Position numbers and translations under genes: made by a program | Assembly (NCBI GenBank): GCA_907163375.1 | Contig: CAJQUW010011508.1 | Location: 434,001 to 498,000 of the forward strand | Length of the DNA stretch: 64,000 nucleotides | Direction of reading: 5' to 3' | Origin: Prostheceraeus crozeri | Taxonomy: Eukaryota > Platyhelminthes > Polycladida > Euryleptidae | Notes under the pieces: model-generated | The model's input: only the letters and a program-made list of their open reading frames with translations | What the model was told of the DNA's origin: nothing | Database searches by the model: none | Shown here: positions 52,322 through 60,715 of the stretch, one piece after another | How positions within the stretch are numbered: position 1 is the first letter of the stretch | Layout of the letters: each line of letters opens with the position of its first letter

Positions 52322-52456
52322 GGTAAGACGTCAGAAGCGTTGACCAAACTCTTATCTTTACAAGCGACCGAAGCTCGACTGATAGAGCAGAATGAGTTTG
52401 GAGAAAAGGAGAAAAACATTCCTATAGAATTGGTGCAGCGAGGAGATACCTTAAAA
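52322..52456 (+). CDS. ATP7: ATP7 copper ATPase, exon at start of actuator domain
   Basis: The exon reads '[20 protein letters not shown]' and ends '[11 protein letters not shown]', the beginning of the actuator domain as in other ATP7 proteins. Acceptor TTTTTTAG and donor GTGAGT at 52457, both phase 0. The next expected residues (VVPG..xPVDG, then TGE) are not found before the viral element, so the following exon lies beyond it or outside the window. Confidence 0.95.
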
Positions 52457-52540
52457 GTGAGTTATACTCCTGTTGCGGTGAAGATCGCATACACAGTTCG
52501 CATCAGGTTTGATGAATAGATCACATAGACGTCATTGGGG

Positions 52541-52715
52541 TAGGATCCAGTGAAAATGAGAAAATCGCACCCCTCGTTAAGACTGATGATCTATGATTGA
52601 ACCTTTGAGAACGTCTGAGGACGAAGCGCGTCGGGCCTATATACGTTTTCAAATCAATGAACAATCAGTCTTAATGGAGGGAACGATTTTCTCATTTTCT
52701 CTAGATCCTGCAATG
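52541..52715. repeat. fold-back in ATP7 intron
   Basis: Left arm GGATCCAGTGAAAATGAGAAAATCG..TTAAGACTGAT (52541-52590) pairs with the inverted sequence ATCAGTCTTAA..CGATTTTCTCATTTTCTCTAGATCC (about 52663-52710), about 85% over 50 bp. The loop contains CTGAGGACGAAGCGCGTCGGGC, GC-rich and resembling the terminal motifs of the other fold-backs in this window. Confidence 0.6.
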
Positions 52716-52939
52716 CACCTTCCGTATAATAAAGTATACCAGATAAAACAAAATTTCGAGATGATGTAGCATGAGAATACAAAGTATACCAGATTATTAC
52801 ATAATTGTAGAATCGTATTTCAGAATCCCTTCTATATTTGATAAAATTTGCTCCCTGGGAAAACCTTGGTAGAGAGGGATTCTATCGCGGATATCTATGG
52901 TCCTAATAATCTGACATACTTTATAACGGATAGAGGATA

Positions 52940-53052
52940 GCTATGCGATTCTCTGACATAGATCGTGAAATTATTTGACATATCCCTCGGGCTGAAGCCC
53001 TCGGAATTCATCAAATAATTTCCCTCTATATGCCTAAGAGAATCGCATAGCG
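52940..53052. repeat. imperfect palindrome, about 110 bp
   Basis: CTATGCGATTCTCT at 52942 is inverted as AGAGAATCGCATAG at about 53037-53050, and GAAATTATTTGA pairs with TCAAATAATTTC closer to the centre. The centre reads CCCTCGGGCTGAAGCCCTCGG. Upstream (52740-52920) are short AGTATACCAGAT / ATCTGACATACT pieces in inverted order, so several fold-backs may be nested. Confidence 0.6.
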
Positions 53053-53573
53053 CTTCGGCTTATTTCGATAATTTGGGGAACTGGTCTTAGCAAAGTTGTC
53101 AATGTTGCGGCTAGTTCACGCCGTAAAAATTGTCATCACCTACGTTTGCATCTGAATACATTATTCATCTGCATTTTTTCTAATATCTGTGATGATTTGA
53201 AGTTACTTTCCTTTAAGAAGTTTAGTCATTTTCTTATCAGACAGCATTAACGGAAATACATGTAAATCCAATGTCTGTGTTTTCTGATTTAGTGAGAAGC
53301 GCTAAGTGTAGTGCCATATTTTTCGCTCATGAAATAGCTTCAGGTCATTTTCCATCATGTGTACGTTTTAGTATCATTCATGTTAACAACAATTTCTGAT
53401 CGTTGACGTATGCGAGAATGTGACTACATTCATAAAGTCAAGGGTAAAATTTAATCAAAACGTTGCGTTTGCCGATATTAAGATGCTTGCTGATTCTAAA
53501 TGTGTTTATCGCTGTGTGATCAGAAGACGTTTTGTGCCAAAACTCATGGCTCAAGATAGTAATGGGCAAAAGA

Positions 53574-54010
53574 CCGTTCCAGGACACCATAAAATTCAAA
53601 AAAATAGTATCTTTAAAAACGACATAAATTCATGAATTTTGTCCCTTTTTCAGGTTTTTAAGACCTAAATTCATGAATTTAGTCGTTTTTAAAGATACCG
53701 ATTTTTCAAAAAATGGTACTTTTTAAATGGTCTAAATTCATGAATTTTGGTCATTTTTCAGGTTATGAAGAAAAAAAACCGTTTTTAAAAATACCCAATT
53801 TTCAAATTTTTCAAAATCTCAAATTTGAGAATTACAATTTTCACCCTTAAAATCATGTCCGTTCCAGGACACCGAAAATCATAAAAGTTAAGAATCTCAA
53901 AATTTGTGAATTACAATTTTCTCGCTTAAATCATGACCGTTCCAGGACACCGAAAAAATCATAAAAGTTAAGAATTTCAAATTCATGAATTTTATCCATC
54001 TTTCAGGTTT
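53574..54010. repeat. repeated motifs at left end of the viral element
   Basis: CCGTTCCAGGACACC occurs three times (about 53576, 53869, 53939), twice followed by GAAAA(AA)TCATAAAAGTTAAGAAT. An AAATTCATGAATTT palindrome occurs four times (about 53626, 53671, 53730, 53977), three times followed by a pyrimidine-rich stretch and TTTCAGGTT. One pair forms an inverted repeat of about 32 bp (53607-53640 with 53667-53700). Such arrays fit the subterminal repeats of a linear element end. No gene is supported here. Confidence 0.6.
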
Positions 54011-54048
54011 TTAAAATATATCATGTGACTAAAAATATTTCTTTAAAA

Positions 54049-54777
54049 ATGGAAGAAACAAAAGTGGATGAAACAAAAGTGGAAGAAACCGCAAGAATAT
54101 ATCCTTCGTTATCATATGAACGTAGTTCTACTTTAATGGACATTGAAAAGATAAACATCGAAAAGATGAATAAAGAAAAACACAAAGATAGAGTACGTTA
54201 TATGAAAGATAAGGAATCTCAATTATTATTAAGATTAGAGCATTATAAAAAATTAAGAAAGAGATGGAGTAAAGTTAAGAATGTAACACAAGGAATTGGC
54301 ATATTCTTAACAATAAGTTTAGGTGCTTTAACAATTGTTATATCTTCAGGTGTTTTAGCAATTCCAGTAGTTGCTACAGCTTTAACAGGTACGGGTGTTT
54401 TTGCAACTTCACTTGTTACAATGTTAGATAAATCTTTAATAACTAAGAAACGAAAATCATTAAAAACTAAGCATTTACATATTAAAGAAGTCTATGATAA
54501 ACTACATTACTACTTTCAAAGAGTGTGTGATGATAATGTTATTACGTTAGATGAGATTGAAAAATTTGATCAAATAGCTAATGAAGTAAATCAAATATCA
54601 TTTCAATTACAGTCAGAAAAAGTTGATGATAAGAATAAACAGGATGGCAAAATTTCTAGTGATGGTAAAACTTTTACTGATGGTAAAATTTCTAATGAAG
54701 AAAATGATAAAATTTTTTTAGAAGAGCTAAAAACGTTAAGCGAAAATTTAAGCAAAACTTTATTAAACAAAACTTAA
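54049..54777 (+). CDS. viral membrane-segment protein (unnamed)
   Basis: Intact frame; the first ATG is at 54049 (the frame is open from 54025 but that codon is GTG). The N-terminal third is charged and helical, with 'VDETKVEET' repeats and a coiled-coil-like region. A long hydrophobic, glycine- and alanine-rich segment (about residues 83-126 counted from the ATG, 'IGIFLTISLG' to 'SLVTML') could form a membrane hairpin. A basic patch 'TKKRKSLKTKH' follows, then an acidic C-terminus with 'DGK..S/T' repeats. A protein with the same layout commonly sits beside the coiled-coil and jelly-roll genes in Polinton-like insertions of cnidarians and arthropods; its role is not established. A membrane-active virion or assembly role is a guess from the helix. 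Confidence 0.75.
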   Translation: MEETKVDETKVEETARIYPSLSYERSSTLMDIEKINIEKMNKEKHKDRVRYMKDKESQLLLRLEHYKKLRKRWSKVKNVTQGIGIFLTISLGALTIVISSGVLAIPVVATALTGTGVFATSLVTMLDKSLITKKRKSLKTKHLHIKEVYDKLHYYFQRVCDDNVITLDEIEKFDQIANEVNQISFQLQSEKVDDKNKQDGKISSDGKTFTDGKISNEENDKIFLEELKTLSENLSKTLLNKT

Positions 54778-54801
54778 AACGAAAAACCTTTAAACGAAAA
54801 G

Positions 54802-55710
54802 ATGTCAGACAACAAAGCAATAAAAAATAATTTGTTCAGTAAAATGTTTTTGCTGTATTCCAATGTTACCACAAAATTCAAATATTATATTTTAAAAATG
54901 GATAAAATTAGAGCTGATAATTTTAAAAGAATAAAACAATTAGAAGAGTTAATAAAACAAAGAAATATTATGAAAGAAAATCATCTTCAACATAGAATGA
55001 TAAAAGCTGGTATTCAATCTGATATGTTTGAAAAAATGCAGCAAACCGAGCAAGTAAAAACTGATTTTGAAAAAACTATGAAACCATTTAAAACTCTTGA
55101 AAAAGAACTTACAAATAATGATAAACAAATTGATATAACAGATCCAGAGCACAAAACTGTATTAGATGACTATGGATTACTAGAATCAAACATTAATAAG
55201 AAATTACCAAAATCTATGCAATTTGAACATTCTATTTCATTTATAGATGGAAAAACAATACCTAGATTTTATCTCGGACAAAAAGAAATATTTCCACAAC
55301 CTTTTCGAGGTTTAATTTTTTCACCAGATAAATCTCCTTTTAATTTAGATAGAAATTTTGTTGATCTTTTAAGAGGAGCAGATTTAAATAATTATGCTGT
55401 AGAAGATCTCATAAAATATAAAGCTATGTTAGATAGAGTTGGTGCAGTAAAATCTCTTAGACGTTATAAACAATTAGAAAATTTATTATCAACGGGAGTT
55501 AAAGTAGGAAAAGGTTTTAAAACAGAAACAACTGTATTTTTACCAGATGATCCACAAGAATTACTAAATAGATTAAATATTTTAATATCGGCAATAAAAG
55601 AAGGACATAATTCTAGTTTCAATGAAATTCATGCTATATTGAAAAGACTGTTAGAAAAGAAGATTCTAAATGAAGAGGATTATAAAAGTATAACGAACCG
55701 AATGTTCTAG
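54802..55710 (+). CDS. viral coiled-coil protein (unnamed)
   Basis: Intact 302-codon frame with ATG at 54802, only 24 bp after the previous stop. Residues about 25-110 are lysine/glutamate-rich and helical, likely a coiled coil. The middle has 'FIDGKTIPRFYLGQKEI'. Residues about 245-300 form a conserved helical tail 'DDPQELLNRLNILISAIKEG' then 'EIHAILKRLLEKKIL', a block I recall from uncharacterised proteins next to Polinton-like capsid genes in invertebrate genomes. Function unknown; a structural or scaffold role is possible from position between the membrane protein and minor capsid genes. Its last codons overlap a palindromic module (55695-55718) that supplies the TAG stop. Confidence 0.78.
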   Translation: MSDNKAIKNNLFSKMFLLYSNVTTKFKYYILKMDKIRADNFKRIKQLEELIKQRNIMKENHLQHRMIKAGIQSDMFEKMQQTEQVKTDFEKTMKPFKTLEKELTNNDKQIDITDPEHKTVLDDYGLLESNINKKLPKSMQFEHSISFIDGKTIPRFYLGQKEIFPQPFRGLIFSPDKSPFNLDRNFVDLLRGADLNNYAVEDLIKYKAMLDRVGAVKSLRRYKQLENLLSTGVKVGKGFKTETTVFLPDDPQELLNRLNILISAIKEGHNSSFNEIHAILKRLLEKKILNEEDYKSITNRMF

Positions 55711-55718
55711 GGCTTCGC
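55695..55718 (+). repeat. palindromic module over a gene end
   Basis: CGAACCGAATGTTCTAGGGCTTCGCCC is the same two-hairpin module found inside the polymerase gene, in inverted orientation: a GAACC..GTTC stem with mutations and a perfect GGGC-TTC-GCCC stem. It contains the stop codon of the coiled-coil gene. Confidence 0.75.
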
Positions 55719-55735
55719 CCGTAGCTGAAATATGT

Positions 55736-55910
55736 TGTTGTCTTTAATTTTTTTATAAAAAATGTTAATTTAAAATTTTAACTAAAAAATGTGTTCAGCA
55801 GATTTAGACAAAATCATTTATATAATATTAATATATTAATATTAATATAATAATAATTTAATATTAATATTAATATTAATATAATCATTTATATAATAAT
55901 CATTTAGAAA
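55736..55910. repeat. AT-only spacer with (TAATAT)n
   Basis: The spacer between the coiled-coil and jelly-roll genes is nearly all A and T with repeated ATTAATAT words (55815-55890). At 55789 an ATG lies in TTAACTAAAAAATG, resembling the start context of other genes in the element; it opens a 16-codon frame that stops inside the AT repeat. This may be the original start of the jelly-roll gene, cut off by repeat expansion. Confidence 0.5.
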
Positions 55911-55924
55911 ATCTAACAGAGATT

Positions 55925-56656
55925 TTGGTTTCATCAAAATTTAGTACGACGTTAAAAATTATAACAACTACTTCATCACACACTTGTAATTTAGAACCCA
56001 TTCTTCATTTAGAACAAAATAAAAATTATCAAATTGCATTGACTAGTTTCTCCACATTTAACACTATTCAAAACGTTATCAAAGATGTGAATGATCAATT
56101 TAGATATTCTACTGATAAAGGCAAAACATGGAAAATACTAACTTTTCTTCCTGGTTCTTACGAAGTTGAATCAATATCAAATGAAATTAAGAGACATTTA
56201 GGTATACCATTTAAAGATGAGAAACAATTACATTTTGCAGTTGAACCGGCAGTTAATAAATTTTCTCTTACTTTAGACGAAAATTATCAAGTTGATTTTA
56301 ATCATGATAGATCATTGTCAAAGCTATTAGGATTTAATAAACAAACCTATAGTCAAGGTTATCATTTAGGTGAGAAGATTCCAAAAATAACTGAAATAAA
56401 TTCAATTGTTGTACATTGTGACATTATTGAAGGAGGATATATAAATGGTAAATTATCAAATTTAATATTCAGTTTTCCAGCTTTTACTGTACCCATTGGT
56501 TATAGATTAAATGTAATTCCACAAACAATAATATATTTCCCTATTACAAGAAAAACTATTAACAACATTAACATGAGAATCACTGATGAAAAAGGACAAG
56601 AAATAAATTTTGGAGGTGAAGAGATTATGATAGATCATTTGGTTCGGGAGGTATAA
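55925..56656 (+). CDS. probable single-jelly-roll minor capsid (penton-like)
   Basis: A 243-codon frame beginning near 'VSSKFSTTLKI'; no ATG is present at the conserved N-terminus, the first codon being TTG at 55925, so the start is uncertain or lost. Recognisable blocks: 'CNLEPILHLEQNKNYQIAL', 'SFSTFNTIQNV', 'LPGSYEVESIS', 'NHDRSLSKLLGF', 'IVVHCDIIEGGYING' and a final 'GEEIMIDHL'. This order is typical of a widespread protein encoded beside the packaging ATPase in Polinton-like elements, thought to be the penton/minor capsid protein with a single jelly-roll. The capsid assignment is from recalled context and predicted beta-richness, not proven. The stop lies in the first unit of a 21-bp tandem repeat. 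Confidence 0.7.
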   Translation: MVSSKFSTTLKIITTTSSHTCNLEPILHLEQNKNYQIALTSFSTFNTIQNVIKDVNDQFRYSTDKGKTWKILTFLPGSYEVESISNEIKRHLGIPFKDEKQLHFAVEPAVNKFSLTLDENYQVDFNHDRSLSKLLGFNKQTYSQGYHLGEKIPKITEINSIVVHCDIIEGGYINGKLSNLIFSFPAFTVPIGYRLNVIPQTIIYFPITRKTINNINMRITDEKGQEINFGGEEIMIDHLVREV

Positions 56657-56725
56657 ACTCCCGTTCGAGAGGTATAAACTCCCGTTCGAGAGGTATAAAC
56701 TCCCGTTCGGGAGGTATAAACTCCC
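56642..56725. repeat. four 21-bp palindromic tandem repeats
   Basis: Units GTTCGRGAGGTATAAACTCCC at 56642, 56663, 56684 and 56705. The first and fourth contain a perfect GGGAG-GTATAAA-CTCCC hairpin; the middle two have one changed base. The unit length is a multiple of three, so the array is open in several frames, giving repetitive but probably meaningless peptides on the minus strand. Confidence 0.92.
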
Positions 56726-56781
56726 ACGCAAAACTAGAGAAGTTTAATTTTCTTCTTCTTTTAAAATAAAAATAATTTTTT

Positions 56782-56795
56782 TTGTTAAAAAATGA
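56782..56795 (+). promoter_or_regulatory. shared start-site motif TTGTTAAAAAATGA
   Basis: The 14 bases TTGTTAAAAAATGA, preceded by a T-run, occur at the ATPase start (56782-56795) and again at the fibre-like gene start (63846-63859). Such an exact match in two unrelated genes suggests a viral promoter or start context. AT-richness makes chance matches more likely than usual. Confidence 0.4.
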
Positions 56796-57560
56796 GTGAA
56801 GTACTACCATTAAATAAAAAAAAAACTTTAATTTAATCATCATCCAAATTTATCTAATAAAGTTTTGTCAGTTATTTGCGGAAGATCAGGTTGTAGTAAA
56901 ACGTATCTATTGTTTAAAATTTTAACGACTCCAAATTTTTTGGATTATAACAATCTTATAATTTATACAACAACAGCAGAACAACCCGTCTATCAATTTT
57001 TAAAATATGGATTTGAAAATAATCTTAAAAAAACAGCAATTGCTTCATTATTCAAAGAATATGAAAAATCTGAAGATGAAGAAGAAATAAGTTCGTGGTG
57101 TGAAGAAGCAGCAAAAAATAATCAGTTAGTTGAAACCAATAAAAATAAGCATATAAAGATACAATTAATAGATGATAGTGGTAATATGCAAGATCCTAGT
57201 AAACTAGATAAAACAATGAAACATTGTGTAATTTTTGATGATTGTGTTAATGACAGAAATCAGTCAGTTCAGAGAAATTATTTCACAAGAGGTAGACATA
57301 ATAACTGTAGTGTATTTTATTTAACACAAAGTATGTATTCATTAGATGGAAGTGTTATTAGAAAGAATGCAAATATATTTATACTATTTGAAATAAATGC
57401 AAGAAACTTAAGTGATTTGTTAAGAGATTTATGTGTAAGAAATAAAGATGAATTTAAACAATCGTGTAACAATGCTTGGTCAAAAGATTATGGCTTCATT
57501 ACAATTAATATTGATAAAAAAATTCATGATAGAGTTATCGAACAATTGTTCTCTGACTGA
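56792..57560 (+). pseudogene. FtsK/HerA-type DNA packaging ATPase, start frameshifted
   Basis: This ATPase pumps viral DNA into the capsid. In the main frame (56865-57560, 231 codons) the Walker A loop GRSGCSKT is at residues 6-13, Walker B 'CVIFDD' at 121-126, an arginine-rich 'YFTRGRHNN' at 139-147 and a sensor-like 'FYLTQS' at 151-156; this order matches the A32-like packaging ATPases of Polintons. The main frame has no ATG: the natural ATG at 56792 (after TTGTTAAAAA) is in another frame, and a one-base gain near 56826-56834, beside an A10 run, separates them. The glycine normally before the Walker A lysine is serine here (GCSK), which may impair ATP binding. Confidence 0.85.
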
Positions 57561-57677
57561 AAGTCGATAGAACATTTGTTTGCCGAGTGATAAAAATATA
57601 CAAATATAGTGATATAATATTTTATTTTTTTATTTTATATATATATATCAAATTTGTCTATCTTTGAAATTAGAAAA
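57561..57677. other. spacer between convergent viral genes
   Basis: A 117-bp AT-rich gap between the plus-strand ATPase and minus-strand polymerase stops. It contains an ATATATATAT tract and T-rich and A-rich tracts that could serve as polyadenylation signals in both directions; no clear AATAAA pair is placed. Confidence 0.5.
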
Positions 57678-57946
57678 TTAAAAAGGTTCAGTAGTTATTC
57701 CATCAGGTAAAATTTTTCTATTATCATCAAATGGATCTAATGCTAATTTATGTTCTTCTTTTAAATACATTTTATGTTTCTTTGAATTAAGTCTATAATT
57801 ACATGCTGTTTTTATTTCATTATTAAATAATGCATTTTTATAATCTTGAAATGTTATTTGATTAGCCACTGATGCCTTTGAAATTCCTTTTAATGTTTTA
57901 TGTGTTTTAATATTATTAGTTGTATCATAACAGTAACATTTAGATT
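57678..57946 (-). pseudogene. viral DNA polymerase, C-terminal piece
   Basis: The frame reads 'LKSKCYCYDTTNN', 'KTLKGISKASVANQ' and 'TFQDYKNALFNNE', ending 'DDNRKILPDGITTEPF'. This is the usual C-terminal tail of Polinton-type polymerases, after the thumb. It is separated from the palm segment by a one-base loss near 57950, which puts a TAA (57947-57949) in the upstream frame. Confidence 0.8.
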
Positions 57947-58609
57947 TTAAAATATAGCTTCTGTTATGAAATCTTCATTTTCTTCTAATTCATCTTTTAC
58001 TTTACATAAATCAGAAGGATGAATGATATCTTTTATTTTATCTATTTCTTTAACAAGTGTAGAATTATACGGTATTGTTAATTCTAAGAAAACGGAATCG
58101 GTATCTGTAAAGTGTAATTTAAAGTTTTTGCCATAAGCAGGTGCTAAATAATCATATATAAATCTATACATAAATAGTTTAGCTAATTCTAATATAGTGA
58201 AACCAATAAAATTAAACTTATCATGTTTTACGCTAATTCGACGTAAATGTACAGCACATAGTTCATCACTAAATCTAGTAGTTCTTTTATATGTAGGTTT
58301 CCTTGTTAAATTTTGAAACCTATCTTTATCATAAACTATTTCAATATTTTGTCTATTACGCACATTTTCTAAAGTCTTACCATAAAATGCATTATTCATT
58401 AATTTGAAGAACACGTTTCCAAAATCATTTTTATTTCTTTTAGCTATTTTACGTTTTTCAATATTGAACTCTATATAATTTTTTAACCATTTAGATTTTT
58501 GATAAAATAGTTTTCGATGTATTTTGGTGAAAATCATTCCATGTTCTAAATACCAATCTAGCATTCTTCCTTCAACAACATACTTTCCTTTATTACTTTG
58601 TGTTAACAT
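57947..58609 (-). pseudogene. viral DNA polymerase, palm motifs B and C
   Basis: In this 220-codon segment motif B 'FFKLMNNAFYGKTLENV' lies at residues 67-83 (catalytic lysine, and Asn/Tyr/Gly), and motif C 'LHFTDTDSVFLEL' at 165-177 with DTDS carrying the second catalytic aspartate. The motifs are intact. The segment lies -1 relative to the preceding one; the shift sits at A AAA AAC (58618-58612). Confidence 0.92.
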
Positions 58610-59529
58610 AAGTTTTTTGTTGGTCTGTATTTCTTAGGAATTATAGATTTTTGATAATCTGAAAAATCTTCTATATTGGGAATTTTGTTTTCGGGACAGA
58701 AAGGAAAATATTTTGTTTTCTCTTTTATTTCATCAGGGTATACTAAATCAACTTCATATATATAACCATGATTATAATTTCCATCATATGTTTTTTGATA
58801 ATCTAGAATATTACACCATGACATTTCACCTGTTGGTAATTCTTGTATCATGCAAGAAGAATATAAGCTATTAAAATCATAATATAACAAATAGTTTTCT
58901 CTCATGATTTCATCAACTGCTGCTTGACTATCTTCATTTGATATAAGTCCTTCTATATTTTGATTAAACAATTTTATAAACTGATCGCTTTCTTCTGGAG
59001 ATAAAGGTTTCATTATTCCATAATCATCAGGATTTACTTTTTTATTGTAACACTGTACATAACGATTACCTAAAACTGATGAAACTCCACCTCTAATTCC
59101 AGATTCAAAAAATAATAATTTATCATATGTATTCTCTTTATAATGTTTAAGTTTAACATTTGTATGTTTTAATCCTGCTAACAATGTTAAACCTGGTGTA
59201 GAATAACAATAACATGGATCTATTCCGTAATATTCTAAACACATATCACGAAAGTTTTCAAAAAGATCAGCTAGTATTAATACATCTATCTGAAGATATT
59301 TCATTGTATAATCATACATTGTTTTACAATTTAACTCTCTCCAATTCTTTTCAGCTTCTGCATAGTCTTCTTCAGATAATTGTGATTGTTTTAATGTTGA
59401 TTTAAATTTATTTATTGGAGGAAGTTGTTTTTCTTCCATAATTTTATTCACAGAATTAAAATCAGTCTTCGACTGTGGACCACAGGTTTTATCTCCAGTT
59501 ATGTACTCATACGGAAATATTCCTTTCAA
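58603..59529 (-). pseudogene. viral DNA polymerase, Exo III and motif A
   Basis: A 308-codon segment. 'YTMKYLQIDVLILADLF' (residues 74-90) is the Exo III motif (YxxxD) of the proofreading exonuclease. 'GIDPCYCYSTPGLTLLAGLK' and 'ESGIRGGVSSV' are conserved in organellar/viral protein-primed polymerases (the second includes the TPR-like linker region). Motif A is 'YYDFNSLYSSCMIQELPTG' (216-234), where the usual LYP proline is serine. An in-frame TAA (59536-59538) separates it from the preceding segment in the same frame. Confidence 0.92.
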
Positions 59530-59535
59530 AGGTTT

Positions 59536-60234
59536 TTAATTATATTTATTTAATATTTTACATTGTTCAGATTTCAAAGTTTTTCCCATAACATCTAATG
59601 AATAAGGAGTAAAAAATCTAAATGCATCTAAAATTCTAATACAACCTAATTGCATTGAAAAATATTCTTCTTCTGTTTTACATAGTACATTTATTTGTTG
59701 TTGTTGTAATTTTTCAGATGAAAATAAATCTTTCATTACTAGATGGAAATCATATTTAGAACCATTGTAGAAATATAGAGGAACAAAGTTATATTTAAAT
59801 TTATTAGCATTAAGATTACAAGAATTATGTGCTGCACCTCTATATAATCCATTTAGATGATCATGATCTTTTACTTTGACGGCAGAGCCGTCCCTTCGCT
59901 TGTCAAGATATCTACCTCTGCCATTTTTATAATTTTTTGTAAATTCTTTTCCACAGTAATAACATTTTGTTTCATTAATAAAATTTAATTTTTCTTTTTC
60001 TGTTAATGGCATCATTGGTATATTTGTTTCAAGCAATTGTGAAAAACGTCCTTGTAATTCTTCTACTTTCTTTGTAAACATTTCTGAACTATCTTCACCA
60101 TAGTATTGAAAATATTCTGATTTTTTATAATTCAGGATAATTTGAGTGAATGTACATTCCCCAACATAATGGTTTTTGTTCAAATAAATATTTTTCTTTA
60201 CTTTGTTCAGAATTATCATTTTCAGAATTATCAT
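59536..60234 (-). pseudogene. viral DNA polymerase, HNH-like zinc module and Exo II
   Basis: From about residue 35 this frame is polymerase sequence. A zinc module has CYYC (91-94), 'KVKDHDHLNGLYRGAAHNSC' (120-139): the Cys-Cys...DHDH...H..C pattern resembles an endonuclease VII/HNH fold often embedded in Polinton polymerases. 'LYFYNGSKYDFHLVMKDL' (153-170) is the Exo II motif. Residues 'RRDGSAVK' lie on a perfect GACGGC-AGA-GCCGTC hairpin (59878-59892). The first 30 residues are out of frame with the true product. Confidence 0.88.
59878..59892 (-). repeat. single 15-bp hairpin in polymerase gene
   Basis: GACGGC-AGA-GCCGTC is a perfect 6-bp stem with 3-base loop in otherwise AT-rich coding sequence, followed by CCCTTCGC. 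It lies at the zinc module, in the stretch RRDGSAVK. Confidence 0.85.
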
Positions 60235-60715
60235 TTTCAGAATCGGGCGAAGCCCTGGAAGACATCTCCGATGTCCCGTGCTTTTGTGTCATATTAACAT
60301 TATATGCTTCGAAATCACAATAAATAGTAAAGGGTACTTTATTTTTCAAATAATGTCTATTATATATTAAATAATCATCTTTAGGAAAAGTATTTTCAAC
60401 CGCTTCATTTTGTTGGCAATTCTCCAAATGTCTATTCATTTCTTCTTTAGTTCTAAAGCTCGTCATACATTGGAGACAAGGAAAATTAGCATTATCTGAA
60501 GTTTTTGTAAATATAGAAACATCTTTACACAATATAAAATGACCCTGATAATATAATATATTCGCTTGTGCTGGTTGTTTTGTTTGTTTTAATTTTTCAA
60601 ATTTATCTTTATATATTTCATGTGTTTCATCAATTTCTTTTGTAAGATTAAATGTATTTCGATGAAAATTTTGATTTAATATTTGTAACTGATAACTATA
60701 TTCTTTATTATATTG
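60125..60715 (-). pseudogene. viral DNA polymerase, C2H2-like finger and Exo I
   Basis: This frame is open from about 60750 (a TTG at 60532 is only an apparent start). It has a lysine-rich helical part, then 'FPCLQCMTSFRTKEEMNRHL' with C..C..H...C zinc-ligand spacing, then 'PFTIYCDFEAYN' (Exo I, DxE). A serine/asparagine-rich insert 'SENDNSEN' follows a palindromic module (60245-60275). A +1-type shift near 60125 leads to the next frame. Confidence 0.88.
60245..60275 (-). repeat. paired hairpin module, variant
   Basis: Perfect hairpins GGGC-GAA-GCCC (60245-60255) and GACATC-TCC-GATGTC (60261-60275). The first is identical to other copies; the second differs completely in sequence yet is again a perfect hairpin of the same design. 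It encodes 'TSEMSSRASP' in the polymerase frame. Confidence 0.9.

Noticed and set aside
52457-53560. Next ATP7 exon before the viral element
   Set aside because: No PGG..PVDG, TGE or CPC coding sequence with splice sites was found there; only fold-backs are visible.
53420-53635. 71-codon open frame at the left edge of the viral element
   Set aside because: It runs into the end repeats and has no recognisable feature.
56507-56843. Minus-strand frames with GSLYLSN and EFIPLER repeats
   Set aside because: They are translations of the 21-bp palindromic array and the antisense of the jelly-roll gene, not independent genes.
59536-59538. Alternative genetic code reading TAA as an amino acid in the viral polymerase
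   Set aside because: Other genes of the element end cleanly at TAA, and the same gene has several frameshifts, so a plain nonsense mutation is simpler.
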